64,000 nt of DNA from Terriglobia bacterium (GTDB lineage Bacteria; Acidobacteriota; Terriglobia; Bryobacterales; Bryobacteraceae). Positions 40,171 through 49,566 of this stretch are shown one piece after another (positions within the stretch are counted from its first letter, which is position 1; every line of letters starts with the position of its first letter). Location of the stretch: NCBI GenBank assembly GCA_021325235.1, contig JAJPHN010000015.1, forward strand, positions 124,001-188,000. Reading direction: 5' to 3'. The notes under the pieces are model-generated. The model searched no databases. It was given only the letters and a program-made list of their open reading frames with translations, and had not been told where the DNA came from. The position numbers were made by a program, and so were the translations under genes.

Positions 40171-41094
40171 CTATTTGAGTAACCCGGCGAGAATCGCATC
40201 AACCGCCGTGTACGGATCTTCTATTTTCGCAGCTATCCGCATCGCATGTTCATTCAGTTCCGATTCGGGGAGCGCCGCGGCCAGCCGGTCCTGGAGTATT
40301 TCGCGAAGCCGAAAACGCCAGGCCTCTGTGCGCATCTGCTCGCGAGACCGCTTTGCGAAAACGTGTTCGATGACTTGAAGGAGCTCATCGATTCCCTGCC
40401 CTTCGCTGGCGACGACGCGGCGCAGCGGAGCGGCTTCCCGCCTGCCTTCTTCGCTCGCCAGGCTTTGCATGTTTCGAATCTCGTCTTCCAGACGATTGGC
40501 GCCCGGTAGATCGGCTTTGTTTACCGCGAAGACGTCCGCGATCTCCATGGTGCCCGCTTTAATCGCCTGCACATCATCGCCCATGCCGGGCACGAGCACA
40601 AGCACGGTGACATCGGCCAGGCGCGCGATTTCGATCTCGTCCTGGCCCACGCCGACCGTTTCGATCAGGACGAAGTTGAATCCGGCAGCATCGAGCAGCA
40701 AGGCGAGTTCGAGAGTGGCCGCCGCCAGCCCTCCCATCTTTCCGCGCGTCGCCATGGAACGGATGAAGACGTCGGGATCCGCGTGATGGTCCTGCATGCG
40801 GATGCGATCGCCGAGGATAGCTCCGCGCGTGAACGGGCTGCTTGGATCCGCGGCCACAATACCGACGCGCTCGCCTCGCGCGCGAATTGTCTTTGTCAGT
40901 TGATCAACCAGCGTACTCTTGCCTGCGCCCGGCGGTCCGGTGATCCCGATGAGCCTGGCGCGGCCAGTCTGCGGAAACACTGCCTTGAGCAGCTCACGTC
41001 CTGCGGCCGTTTGCGCTTCGATCCAGCTGGCGGCACGTGCCAGGGCGCGGCGGTCGCCATCGACAATGCGCACTGCAGCTTGCTGCGCGGTCAA
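40171..41094 (-). CDS. meaB: Methylmalonyl-CoA mutase-associated GTPase MeaB
   Basis: A 307-residue G3E-type GTPase that loads and protects the B12-dependent methylmalonyl-CoA mutase. It has P-loop GPPGAGKST (53-61), VGIVAADPSSPFTRGAILGDRIRM, VLIETVGVGQDEIEIA and VNKADLPGA. The start is TTG 41094 or a later GTG (codon 8). It lies two bases behind the acyl-CoA dehydrogenase and seven before mce, so the order dehydrogenase-meaB-epimerase makes a propionyl/branched-chain acyl-CoA unit. Confidence 0.95.
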   Translation of the reverse strand: MTAQQAAVRIVDGDRRALARAASWIEAQTAAGRELLKAVFPQTGRARLIGITGPPGAGKSTLVDQLTKTIRARGERVGIVAADPSSPFTRGAILGDRIRMQDHHADPDVFIRSMATRGKMGGLAAATLELALLLDAAGFNFVLIETVGVGQDEIEIARLADVTVLVLVPGMGDDVQAIKAGTMEIADVFAVNKADLPGANRLEDEIRNMQSLASEEGRREAAPLRRVVASEGQGIDELLQVIEHVFAKRSREQMRTEAWRFRLREILQDRLAAALPESELNEHAMRIAAKIEDPYTAVDAILAGLLK

Positions 41095-41095
41095 G

Positions 41096-42238
41096 CTATT
41101 CCTTCAACAACTGACGCGCGATCACAAGGCGCTGAATCTCGCTCGTGCCTTCGCCAATGGTGCAGAGCTTGACGTCGCGATAGAACTTTTCGACCGGGTA
41201 GTCCTTGATGAAGCCGTAGCCGCCGTGAATCTGCAGCGCCTGGTCGGCCACACGCACCGCAATTTCAGACGCAAACAATTTCGCCATGGCGGATTCGCGC
41301 GTCACTCGTTTGCCGGCGTCTTTGCGCGCTCCGGCGCTGTAGATCAGCCAGCGCGCCGCTTCAATTTCGGTTGCCATATCGGCCAGCTTGTGCTGAATGG
41401 CCTGAAATTCGGAGATGGATCGTCCAAACTGCTTGCGATGCTTCGAATACTTGAGAGCGGCTTCATAGGCCCCCTGCGCTAGTCCCAGCGCGAGTGCCGC
41501 GATGGAGATACGTCCGCCGTCGAGAATTCGCAGGCTGTCGACAAAGCCTTCGCCGGGTTTGCCGAGAAGCTGTGATTGCGGGACGCGGCAATCGTGAAAC
41601 AAGACTTCACCGGTGGCGCTGGCGCGCATGCCCAGCTTGTTTTCTTTCTTGCCGACGCGAAAGCCGGGCGTGCCCTTTTCGAGAACGAAGGCAGAAATTC
41701 CGTGCTGCGAAGCGGCCCGATCGGTGACCGCCATGGCGACGCAGACATCGGCGTACTGGGCATTGGTGGTGAACGTTTTCCCGCCGTTGATGACCCACTC
41801 GCCGTCTTTGAGAGCGGCCGTGGTGCGCGTACCCGCGGCATCCGAACCGGCCTCGGGCTCGGTTAACGACCAGCAGCCGATCCATTCGCCCGTAGCGAGC
41901 TTCGGAATGTATTTCTTCCGCTGCCCCTCGTTGCCCGCGAGATAAATGTGATTCGTGCAGAGCGAATTGTGCGCGGCGACAATCAGCGCCACGCTGGGAT
42001 CCACCCGCGCGAGTTCCTCGATGATGATCGAGTATTCGATGTACCCGAATCCGGCGCCGCCCAGCTCTTCCGGGAAAATTGCGCCTAGTAATCCAAGTTC
42101 GCCCGCTTTCTTGATGGTCTCGAGCGGGAACGTCTGGTTCTCGTCCCATTCGAGCACATGCGGCGCGATCTCAGCTTCGGCAAAGTCGCGTACCGACTTG
42201 CGTAGCTGCACCTGCTCAGCTGTGTATTCAAAGTCCAT
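41096..42238 (-). CDS. Acyl-CoA dehydrogenase
   Basis: A 380-residue FAD enzyme oxidising an acyl-CoA to the 2-enoyl-CoA. Signatures are [75 protein letters not shown] and the active-site loop [10 protein letters not shown] (Glu 363). The frame extends 24 codons upstream, but the family start is MDFEYTAEQ at 42238. Chain-length preference (butyryl, isobutyryl or other) cannot be read here. The operon context suggests short or branched chains leading to propionyl-CoA. Confidence 0.93.
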   Translation of the reverse strand: MDFEYTAEQVQLRKSVRDFAEAEIAPHVLEWDENQTFPLETIKKAGELGLLGAIFPEELGGAGFGYIEYSIIIEELARVDPSVALIVAAHNSLCTNHIYLAGNEGQRKKYIPKLATGEWIGCWSLTEPEAGSDAAGTRTTAALKDGEWVINGGKTFTTNAQYADVCVAMAVTDRAASQHGISAFVLEKGTPGFRVGKKENKLGMRASATGEVLFHDCRVPQSQLLGKPGEGFVDSLRILDGGRISIAALALGLAQGAYEAALKYSKHRKQFGRSISEFQAIQHKLADMATEIEAARWLIYSAGARKDAGKRVTRESAMAKLFASEIAVRVADQALQIHGGYGFIKDYPVEKFYRDVKLCTIGEGTSEIQRLVIARQLLKE

Positions 42239-42343
42239 AGTGACGTGTGATGGATGGTTCGCCTCGGTTGAGCGCGAACGTATCACATCTACGATACCGC
42301 GGGCGCGCACGGCGGCAACCTAAACTGAAAAGGAATTGAACCC

Positions 42344-43717
42344 ATGAGCAGCGCGCGGATTCTGGTGGTCGAAGACGAAGACAAGCTGCGCAGAGTTGTG
42401 CAGCTCGAGCTCGAATCGCAAGGTTATGAGGTAGACGGCGCAACTTCGGCCGAACAGGGGCTTCCGCTGGCCACCGTGGCGGATCTGATTTTAACGGATC
42501 TGCGGCTTCCGGGCATCGACGGTATTCAGTTCCTGAATGAACTGCACGCGCGCGGCATCGGAGCGCCGGTGGTGATGATGACCGCTCATGGTTCGGTGGA
42601 AACAGCCGTGGAAGCGATGAAGCTGGGCGCTGCCGATTTTCTGCAGAAGCCCTTTTCACTCGATCATCTGACCACGGTTGTGCAAAGGGTGCTGGCCGTG
42701 CAGTCGTTGCGCTCGGAAAACCAGCGCATGCGCGAAGAGCTCGACCAGCGATATCAATTCGACAACATCGTTGGACGAAGCGCCGCCATGCGCGAAATTT
42801 TCCACACGGTCGAGCGTGTGGCTCCTACCCGCGCGACGGTTTTGCTGGCCGGTGAGAGCGGCGTGGGTAAGGACATGATTGCCCGCGCCATTCACCAGCA
42901 CTCGCCGCGCAAAAATCACGCTTTCGTAAAAATCAATTGCACGGCGCTGCCCGAAAACCTGATGGAGAGCGAGCTTTTCGGCTACGAGAAAGGCGCGTTC
43001 ACGGGTGCGAACACGAGTAAACCCGGGCGCTTTGAGCAGGCCGATAAGGGAACCGTGTTTCTCGATGAGATCGGCGACGTGCCGCCCAATATCCAGGTCA
43101 AACTGCTGCGTATTCTGCAGGAGAAGCAGTTTGAACGGCTCGGGTCCAATATGACGCGAACTGTGGACGTGCGCGTTGTGGCTGCCACCAATGTTGATCT
43201 GCGCGCTGCACTCGAACAAGGCCGTTTTCGGGAAGATCTTTACTACCGGCTGAATGTTGTGCCGATCAATGTTCCGCCGTTACGCGAGCGTAAAGAGGAT
43301 ATTCCGTTCCTCGCCATGCACTTTGTGCGGAAGCTTGCGCCGGAGCTGGGCGCGAGGGCGAAAGACATCAGTCCGGCCGCGATGGACCGGCTCGTTGCTC
43401 ATTCCTGGCCCGGGAATGTGCGCGAACTGGAGAATACGATCGAACGCAGCCTGGTCCTTGCTTCGGGTGACGTGCTGCAGCCTGCCGATATACGTATCGA
43501 AGCGCCCCGGAACGGTTCAACCATTGCGCTGAATCCGCAACAGCCGCTGCTTCCGGAAGGCGAGACACTGGAGCACTGGGAGCAGATGATGATTCGCGAA
43601 GCGCTGCGGCGCGCGAACGGCAACAAGAGCCAGGCCGCGCGGATGCTGGGGCTAACGAGAAACGCACTGCGCTACCGGCTTTCGCAGATGGGTCTGGAGG
43701 ATAACGAAGCGCAATAG
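42344..43717 (+). CDS. NtrC-type sigma-54-dependent response regulator
   Basis: A 457-residue regulator. The receiver has Asp 52 in [10 protein letters not shown] and Lys in LQKPFSLD. The AAA core has GESGVGKD, the sigma-54 contact loop GAFTGA (217-222), and [11 protein letters not shown] Fis-type HTH closes the protein ([22 protein letters not shown]). GAAAAGGAATTG precedes the ATG. No kinase gene adjoins, so it is an orphan here. It is divergent from the acyl-CoA operon across 105 bases and may control it, but no sigma-54 -24/-12 promoter was identified. Confidence 0.94.
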   Translation: MSSARILVVEDEDKLRRVVQLELESQGYEVDGATSAEQGLPLATVADLILTDLRLPGIDGIQFLNELHARGIGAPVVMMTAHGSVETAVEAMKLGAADFLQKPFSLDHLTTVVQRVLAVQSLRSENQRMREELDQRYQFDNIVGRSAAMREIFHTVERVAPTRATVLLAGESGVGKDMIARAIHQHSPRKNHAFVKINCTALPENLMESELFGYEKGAFTGANTSKPGRFEQADKGTVFLDEIGDVPPNIQVKLLRILQEKQFERLGSNMTRTVDVRVVAATNVDLRAALEQGRFREDLYYRLNVVPINVPPLRERKEDIPFLAMHFVRKLAPELGARAKDISPAAMDRLVAHSWPGNVRELENTIERSLVLASGDVLQPADIRIEAPRNGSTIALNPQQPLLPEGETLEHWEQMMIREALRRANGNKSQAARMLGLTRNALRYRLSQMGLEDNEAQ

Positions 43718-43731
43718 CGTTTCGAAGGCAT

Positions 43732-43752
43732 TGACATAGAATATCTATGTCA
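43732..43752. promoter_or_regulatory. Palindromic PadR operator
   Basis: TGACATAG (43732-43739), five bases, and CTATGTCA (43745-43752) form a perfect 8+8 inverted repeat that ends on the A of the padR start codon. TAGAAT at 43737-43742 inside it matches the -10 box at five of six positions, giving a start site near the ATG and thus a leaderless or almost leaderless message. Binding here would block the promoter, which suggests autoregulation by PadR. Confidence 0.7.
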
Positions 43753-44093
43753 TGCCTTTTCGTCCGGCGCGCGACCCGATTCCGCAGGGGACGCTCGATA
43801 TGCTCATTCTGCAAACGCTCGCCCAGCGCGAGGAGATGCACGGTTTCGAGATCGCGAGCTATATTCAGGAACACACCGAAGACGTGCTGCAGGTAGAAGA
43901 GGGCTCGCTGTATCCGGCTTTGCAGCGGCTGCTCTTGGATGGCGCGATCACGGGCGAATGGGGCCGCACGGAAGGCAATCGCCGCGCGCGCTACTATCGC
44001 CTGACGGCGCGCGGGCGCAAACAACTTGCGCGCGAGGTTGAGCAATATCAGCGCGTCGCGCGGGCAATCGGCCGCTTACTGCAGCCGGCGTAG
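43752..44093 (+). CDS. PadR family transcriptional regulator
   Basis: A 113-residue winged-helix regulator: IPQGTLDMLILQTLAQREEMHGFEIASYI, VEEGSLYPALQRLLLDGAITGEW, and the wing RRARYYRLTARGRKQLAREVEQYQRVARAI. It lacks the long C-terminal extension of subfamily 1, as is normal for acidobacterial permease-linked PadR proteins. The permease gene follows ten bases later behind AGGGGGAAC, so the two are an operon. The ligand is unknown. Confidence 0.92.
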   Translation: MPFRPARDPIPQGTLDMLILQTLAQREEMHGFEIASYIQEHTEDVLQVEEGSLYPALQRLLLDGAITGEWGRTEGNRRARYYRLTARGRKQLAREVEQYQRVARAIGRLLQPA

Positions 44094-44103
44094 GGGGAAC
44101 AGC

Positions 44104-46734
44104 GTGCGGCGATTCTGGCAGAAAATTCGCGCGCAATTCGGCGAGCGCCAGAGGTTTCGGGAGCTTCGAGAAGAGATGCACCTGCACCAGCAGCTCCGTG
44201 CGTCGCAGTTCGAGCAGCTGGGTTCTTCGAGTGAATCGGCGGCTTACGCGGCCGACCGGCAATTTGGAAATTCAACTCTCTTGCTCGAGTCTGCTCGCGA
44301 AAGCTGGCGCTGGGCGTGGCTGGACGAGCTGACCGCCAACCTCCGCTTCGCCGCGCGCGCCTGGCGTAAGCGTCCCGGACTCGCCGGGGTTGCCGTCCTC
44401 ACGCTCGCTCTTGTGATCGGTGCCAATACAGCGGTTTTCAGCATTTTTCACGCAGTCCTGTTGCAGCCGCTGCCGTATCGCGATCCGCAGCAGTTGGTTG
44501 TGATCTGGGACTTGCTGCCGAAGTCTAAGAGCCCGGCGCCAGTATTCGCCAGTCTCGCGGATTTCGAGCAACTACGCCGCTACGCTCACAGCTTCAGCCA
44601 CATCTCCGCCGCGACCTGGGCCTGGGGCGGACGAGTGTGGAAAGATCGCGGGGTCTCGAAAACCGTGCTGATCACACCGGCCACCGGCGACTTCTTTCGC
44701 ACCCTGGGAGTGCAGGCCGAAATTGGCCGTATCTTCACGCCCCAGGATGAAGCGGCCGGCTGCGCGCTGGTTCTCTCGCACGGCTTTTGGCGCGACAAAC
44801 TGGGCGCCCGCAGCGACATCATCGGTCGTGCACTCACGCTCGATAACGAGAGCTGCCCCGTGCTCGGTGTAATGCCGGCAGACTTTCAGTTCTATCCGCG
44901 CCAGGCGCAGATGTGGATGCTCATCGCGGCGCATCCCAGGGAACAGCTGATGGTCGGAATCTTCGCGCGGTTGAAGCCCCATGTCACTCTCGCGCAGGCG
45001 CGGGCCGAAATAGAATCGCTGCATCGCTCTTTGCATCTGGCCGATAAAGAGGAACGCGATACTCAGCCGGTCATCTATCCGCTGCAGCAGCAGTTTCGCT
45101 TTCTGGCCGGCCGCACGCTTGAAACAACGATATGGCTGCTGTCGGCCGCGGTCGTTTTCGTCCTGCTGATTGGCTGTCTCAACGTCGCGAATCTACTGCT
45201 CGGTCATTCGCTCGTACGCCAACGCGAGCTGGCAGTTCGTGCGGCGCTGGGTTCCGGCCGCGCACGCCTCGTTCGACAACTCCTCACCGAGTCATTTCTG
45301 CTTTCTGCGCTTGGGTGCGCGGCAGGAGTGATGGTCGCGTCAACGGCTATTCGCTTCTTCGATCATGTGAATCCGATTGAACTTCCGGTTGGCGCAGATG
45401 TGCGAATGAACTTGGCCGTGCTGCTGTTCAGTGTGGGCCTGTCGATCGGCGCAACTCTCCTGTTCGGTCTGCTTCCGGCCATACGCGCATCCCAAATCGA
45501 TCTGAATGTTTCTCTTGCCGCCATCGGCCGTAGTCCCGGCCAGTTTGTGCCGCGGTCAGCGCTTCCGTCCGCCGTCATTGCCGCACAGGTTGGCTTATCC
45601 GTCGCACTGCTTATTGCCGCAGCATTCGTCATTCTGAGTTTGATGCGGATGCGCTCCGAGCCGCTCGGTTACGATCCGCAGGGACTTGTGTTCACCGGCG
45701 CTCATTTGCGCGGATCGGAGTACGTAACCGAAACCGGCCGCGCACATTTCTACAATCTGCTATTGGAACGGCTTCGTTCCTCGCCTTTTCCCTCCGCCGC
45801 GCTCGCCTCGAATTTGCCTATGTACACGGGCGGAATGGATGCGATTGATATTGAGGGCGAGCCATCGACGCACACCCATCTGACACGGGACACCGGTTTC
45901 GAGCAGGTGAGTGCAGGTTACTTCGCTGTGATGAAAACCCAGCTGCTGAACGGCCGCGATTTCAATATGCACGATCAGGCTGGTTCCGAGCCGGTCGCTA
46001 TCGTGAATCGAGCACTGGCGCAGGAGTACTTTCACGGTCAAAATGCGCTTGGGCGTCGCCTTCGGCTCGGCGGCGCAACGTCAGCGCGATGGCTCACGAT
46101 TATCGGTGTTGTCGAAAACGAAAAACATTCCGAGCTGATGCATGAGATGAGCTGGGTGGCCACACCGGCCGTGTATGAATCGGTGCTGCAGCATCCACCG
46201 GAGAACGTTTATCTGCTGAGCCGAACGGCTCCACCTGATTCCGGGCGGAAATTGCAGCAGCTCCTTTCCGGAACCGACCCGAACCTCGCAGTATTTGAGC
46301 CCCAATCGCTCGCTTCCGATCTCACCCTGCAGCTACAATTTCCACGCTTTCGCGCGATCTTATTTGGTACGTTCGCGCTGGCCTCGGTTCTGCTGGCCGC
46401 AATTGGCATTCACGGAGTACTCGCCCAGTTCGTCGCGCAACGCAGAACAGAATTCGGGGTTCGAATCGCGGTCGGAGCACAGCAGCGAGATCTGGTCTTG
46501 CTCATTGCACGGCGCGGTGGAATTCCCGTACTGGCGGGCCTTGTGCTGGGTACAACGTCAGCGTTCGCGATCCTGCGCCTGCTTTCAACTGTGCTGTACG
46601 CCGTGGGAGCGGACCGTTTCGCCATCATAGCTGGAGTGATACTGACGATCGCCATGATTGCGGCGGGCGCGATGTTCATTCCGGCGCGCCGGGCGGCTAC
46701 AATCGATCCTGCTGAGACGCTTCGCGGCGACTAA
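44104..46734 (+). CDS. MacB-like ABC permease, acidobacterial duplicated type
   Basis: An 876-residue permease. The cytoplasmic start has RRFWQKIRAQFGERQRFRELREEMHLH. Helix LAGVAVLTLALVIGANTAVFSI opens a MacB-type periplasmic domain. A FtsX-like block of three helices sits near 375-470, and the same periplasmic-plus-FtsX pattern is repeated up to the final VGADRFAIIAGVILTIAMIAAGAMFIPARRAA. The start is GTG 44104 with AGGGGGAAC before it, although the frame is open further upstream. No ATPase gene adjoins, typical of these orphan permeases. Substrate unknown. Confidence 0.9.
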   Translation: MRRFWQKIRAQFGERQRFRELREEMHLHQQLRASQFEQLGSSSESAAYAADRQFGNSTLLLESARESWRWAWLDELTANLRFAARAWRKRPGLAGVAVLTLALVIGANTAVFSIFHAVLLQPLPYRDPQQLVVIWDLLPKSKSPAPVFASLADFEQLRRYAHSFSHISAATWAWGGRVWKDRGVSKTVLITPATGDFFRTLGVQAEIGRIFTPQDEAAGCALVLSHGFWRDKLGARSDIIGRALTLDNESCPVLGVMPADFQFYPRQAQMWMLIAAHPREQLMVGIFARLKPHVTLAQARAEIESLHRSLHLADKEERDTQPVIYPLQQQFRFLAGRTLETTIWLLSAAVVFVLLIGCLNVANLLLGHSLVRQRELAVRAALGSGRARLVRQLLTESFLLSALGCAAGVMVASTAIRFFDHVNPIELPVGADVRMNLAVLLFSVGLSIGATLLFGLLPAIRASQIDLNVSLAAIGRSPGQFVPRSALPSAVIAAQVGLSVALLIAAAFVILSLMRMRSEPLGYDPQGLVFTGAHLRGSEYVTETGRAHFYNLLLERLRSSPFPSAALASNLPMYTGGMDAIDIEGEPSTHTHLTRDTGFEQVSAGYFAVMKTQLLNGRDFNMHDQAGSEPVAIVNRALAQEYFHGQNALGRRLRLGGATSARWLTIIGVVENEKHSELMHEMSWVATPAVYESVLQHPPENVYLLSRTAPPDSGRKLQQLLSGTDPNLAVFEPQSLASDLTLQLQFPRFRAILFGTFALASVLLAAIGIHGVLAQFVAQRRTEFGVRIAVGAQQRDLVLLIARRGGIPVLAGLVLGTTSAFAILRLLSTVLYAVGADRFAIIAGVILTIAMIAAGAMFIPARRAATIDPAETLRGD

Positions 46735-46738
46735 AACG

Positions 46739-47671
46739 CTACCCGCGCGCGAATGCAAGTTCAAGGCTGTTCCGCGCGAGCTGTTCGAGCTCCGGACGGC
46801 TGAAACCAAAACTGTGAGCGGCGATCTCGTATTCGCGTATGATACTCGTCGAGAAGAGCGCTGGATCGTCGCTCCCGAGCACAATGGGCACGCCCGCATC
46901 ATAGAGCCGGCGCAGCGGGTGCGCGTCGAGACTGGGAACAGCGCCCGTGCACAGATTGCTCGAGGGACAAACTTCTAGCGGAATGCGGCGCTGGCGAAGA
47001 ACTTCGAGGAGCGCGGGATCTTCAATGGAACGAATGCCGTGGCCGATGCGTTCGCTGCCAATCGCAATGGCATCGCGTACGCTTTCTGGGCCGCAGGTCT
47101 CGCCCGCATGAGCGGTAAGCCGCAGCCCGTGGCGCCGCGCTCGTTCATAAAGATCGCGGAACCAGAGCGCAGGCCCGCGCGCTTCGTCGCCGCCAATGCC
47201 GATTGCGACCACGCCCTCCTCGCGCAGTTCGCGAGCGATAGCAAAAACTCGCTCTGCGGGTTCGGGCCCGAACTGGCGGACGGCGTCGAAGATCCATTTT
47301 GTCTGAACCTTCTCAAACCGCTGCGCTTCGCTGTGGATCGCCTCGAAGATCGGCTCGAGCGGCTGCTGTTTCCAAAGAATGACACCGGCCGAAAGGGTAA
47401 TCTCGGCGTAGCAGACGTTTTGAGCGGCGAGTGCTTCGAGCAGACGGCGTGTGGCCAGAGCGTAAGCAGCAGGCGAATCGAGCTTCCTTGTGACCCAGAT
47501 GTAGGCTTGAATGAAGCCGGCGAAATCGGAATAGGTTGTCGCGGCGCGGATCTCGTCAAGGGAAAGCGATGGATCGAGTTCGCGCAGCGTTTCCGGCTGA
47601 ATGCTGCCTTCGAGATGCAGGTGGAGTTCGGCTTTGGGAAGCGCGCGGATGAATTCTGCGAGAGTGTCCAA
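46739..47671 (-). CDS. Adenosine deaminase family protein
   Basis: A 310-residue amidohydrolase that would deaminate adenosine or a related aminopurine. Metal ligands are in AELHLHLEG (His 17 and 19), catalytic residues in LTAHAGET, the late His in RIGHGIRS, and GSDDPALF near the end. The open frame reaches 47734, but that part is the 3' end of tmRNA on the same strand, so I take TTG 47671 ([17 protein letters not shown]). Its end lies five bases from the stop of the convergent permease. Confidence 0.9.
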   Translation of the reverse strand: MDTLAEFIRALPKAELHLHLEGSIQPETLRELDPSLSLDEIRAATTYSDFAGFIQAYIWVTRKLDSPAAYALATRRLLEALAAQNVCYAEITLSAGVILWKQQPLEPIFEAIHSEAQRFEKVQTKWIFDAVRQFGPEPAERVFAIARELREEGVVAIGIGGDEARGPALWFRDLYERARRHGLRLTAHAGETCGPESVRDAIAIGSERIGHGIRSIEDPALLEVLRQRRIPLEVCPSSNLCTGAVPSLDAHPLRRLYDAGVPIVLGSDDPALFSTSIIREYEIAAHSFGFSRPELEQLARNSLELAFARG

Positions 47672-47683
47672 GGAAGATGGATT

Positions 47684-48045
47684 TGGTGGAGGCGGCGGGA
47701 GTCGAACCCGCGTCCGAAAAAGCCCGCCGTGCAAAGCCTACGTGTGTATCCGGTTCTGTGCGTTTCGGCAGCTTCCTAAAAAACCGGCAAGAGCGAAAGC
47801 CGCCTAGTCCGATTGATCTCGGCCCTTAGCTCCGGACCGAAGCCAGGTGCCCAGCTTGCAAAGATGACACCCAGCGGCTGACGCGCAAGCTCATCAGCCC
47901 GGGCGCGCTGTCCTAGGTTTTAATTAGGCAGCGTAAGCAAACTGCGTGTTATTGGCAGTTATGTTTTTCCGATCGTTTTACGGGAGCTCGGAACCCGACA
48001 CGCCTTCACACAACGATTCAATCCCGTCGAATCCGTTGCGCCCCC
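47684..48045 (-). ncRNA. ssrA: tmRNA (SsrA)
   Basis: A 362-base transfer-messenger RNA that rescues stalled ribosomes. The 5' end GGGGGCGCAACGGATTCGAC (from 48045) pairs as an acceptor stem with CGCCTCC before ACCA (47684-47693), including the G3-U pair that marks alanine charging. The T arm contains GGGTTCGACTCCCG. The tag frame runs from 47956 to 47924: a resume Ala codon, then NNTQFAYAA and TAA. The CCA is encoded. Several pseudoknot-like stems fill the middle. The tag is close to those known from Solibacter-type acidobacteria, by memory only. Confidence 0.96.
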
Positions 48046-48054
48046 ATACGGGAG

Positions 48055-48060
48055 ATTACA
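48055..48060 (-). promoter_or_regulatory. -10 box of the tmRNA promoter
   Basis: On the minus strand TGTAAT (five of six to TATAAT) ends nine bases before the tmRNA 5' G at 48045, which is the correct spacing. No good -35 hexamer is seen 17 bases further upstream; the nearest is CGCAAA. Confidence 0.5.
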
Positions 48061-48098
48061 TGCTTATGTTAGCAGTTTTGCGGCGTTTTTTGGCCGAC

Positions 48099-49064
48099 TC
48101 AGGCGGTTGCGGCAGAGGCCTCGAAATGGGAGAGCTGATCCGTTTCTTCCGGGCTGAGGCGAAACTCGAGCGCGCCCGCAACGCCCGCCACCTGATCGGC
48201 GCGCCGCAGCCCGACGATCGCGCCCGTTACAGCCGGATTGGCGAGCGTCCAGGCAATGGCGACTTCGCCTGGGGTGCGGCCGTGCTCCTCGCCGATCTTC
48301 TTCAGCAGTTCCACCAGACGCAGATTGCGGCTGAGCTGCGGTTCCTGAAAATCCTTGTCGCGGCTGCGCCAGTCGTCGGCCGGAAGGCTCTGGGCGCGCT
48401 CTTTGGTCATCTTGCCGGTAAGTAATCCGGCGCGCATGGGCGAATACACAATGACGCCAATATCGTTCTGGCGCGTAAACGGCAAAATCTCCGGTTCCGC
48501 TTTGCGCACGAGCAGCGAATAGGGTGGCTGCAGCGAGGTAATGGGAGCGATCTTCTGCGCACGCTTCATCTGGTCCACATTGAAATTGGAGACGCCGATC
48601 CAGCGCACCTTACCTTCTTCCTGGAGGCGCGCCATCTCTGTCCAGCCTTCTTCGATATCGGCATCGGGTTCGGGCCAGTGAACCTGGTACAGATCGATAA
48701 CGTCCACCCCGAGGCGCCGCAGGCTGTTCTCACATTCACTTCGTATGGAAGCCGCTTTGAGGCTTGGCACGATCTTGCGATTTTCGTCCCAGGTGCGCTC
48801 GCATTTGGTGAAGATGTAAGGCTTGCGGGAAAGTCCCTTGACCGCTCGGCCAACGATCTCTTCCGAATGACCAAGTCCATAGACGGCTGCCGTGTCGATC
48901 CAGTTGAAGCCTGCGTCGATGGCTGCTCGTATGGCCGCGATGGAATCGTTGTCGTCCTGTGCACCCCAGCTGAATTGCCAGCCCGCACCGCCCATGGCCC
49001 AGGCACCCACGCCGAGTGCCGTAATCTCGAGATCGCTGTTACCCAATTTTCTGGTCGATGGCAT
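48099..49064 (-). CDS. Aldo/keto reductase
   Basis: A 321-residue NADPH-dependent oxidoreductase. Signatures are RKLGNSDLEITALGVGAWAMGG, GFNWIDTAAVYGLGHSEEIVGRA (Asp and Tyr of the tetrad), KPYIFTKCE, DVIDLYQVHWPEPD, GVSNF and the cofactor region AIVGLRRADQV. The frame extends 48 codons upstream, but the family start is the ATG at 49064. Substrate unknown. It is the last gene before the tmRNA promoter region on this strand. Confidence 0.93.
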   Translation of the reverse strand: MPSTRKLGNSDLEITALGVGAWAMGGAGWQFSWGAQDDNDSIAAIRAAIDAGFNWIDTAAVYGLGHSEEIVGRAVKGLSRKPYIFTKCERTWDENRKIVPSLKAASIRSECENSLRRLGVDVIDLYQVHWPEPDADIEEGWTEMARLQEEGKVRWIGVSNFNVDQMKRAQKIAPITSLQPPYSLLVRKAEPEILPFTRQNDIGVIVYSPMRAGLLTGKMTKERAQSLPADDWRSRDKDFQEPQLSRNLRLVELLKKIGEEHGRTPGEVAIAWTLANPAVTGAIVGLRRADQVAGVAGALEFRLSPEETDQLSHFEASAATA

Positions 49065-49137
49065 AAGTATTCGCTGCCCCGATTTTCGCAAACGCACGAA
49101 GTGGGACCGATTCGACTTCCTGCGTCTTCCCCGCAAG

Positions 49138-49566
49138 TCATCCGTTTTCCACGCGCGCTTTGACGTGCGCGTACGCCGCCTCGACCAGTCTTCGGAGCGC
49201 GCCTTCATCCATCTGCTTACCCGGTCGCAGCTTCACATGCCGCATGAACCGGCCCGTGCCAACCAGCAAGCGATTCGGATCGGGCAACACAGCGCCATGG
49301 AAGAACCCGACATTTACGTGCGAAGTGAAAACATTGACGTAGCCGAAAGGCGCGTCTCCCAGGCAGGCGACGGGACAGCCGTCATGCAGTAGTTCGCGCA
49401 CCTCATCCCCGCAGTGCCGCATGACTGCAAACCAGTAGCGCGCAAGCGATCCCAATTCACCGGCATGCGTTCTCATCCAGGCTTCAATGGCCGGATCGCG
49501 CTCTGCGGCACCATGGAAACGCAGCAGCTCTGTTCGCGACTCCTCCAAGGTCTTGCGGTGTTTCAA
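49138..49566 (-). CDS. DUF1801 (YdhG-like) family protein
   Basis: A 142-residue protein whose core matches the DUF1801/YdhG fold: HCGDEVRELLHDGCPVACLGDAPFGYVNVFTSHVNVGFFHGAVLPDP and RFMRHVKLRPGKQMDEGALRRLVEAAY. The frame is open far upstream, but the earlier part lies inside the AraC-DinB gene and looks random. I place the start at TTG 49566, which overlaps the preceding stop as TTGA. Function is unknown; such proteins often sit next to DinB and AraC regulators, as here. Confidence 0.8.
   Translation of the reverse strand: MKHRKTLEESRTELLRFHGAAERDPAIEAWMRTHAGELGSLARYWFAVMRHCGDEVRELLHDGCPVACLGDAPFGYVNVFTSHVNVGFFHGAVLPDPNRLLVGTGRFMRHVKLRPGKQMDEGALRRLVEAAYAHVKARVENG

Noticed and set aside
43731-43736. 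TTGACA as -35 box of padR
   Set aside because: The matching -10 would fall inside the coding sequence. TAGAAT at 43737 fits better as the -10, and the TTGACA is mostly a part of the palindrome.
47671-47734. Adenosine deaminase start at 47734
   Set aside because: This part is the tmRNA T arm and acceptor stem; the encoded run of prolines is a by-product.
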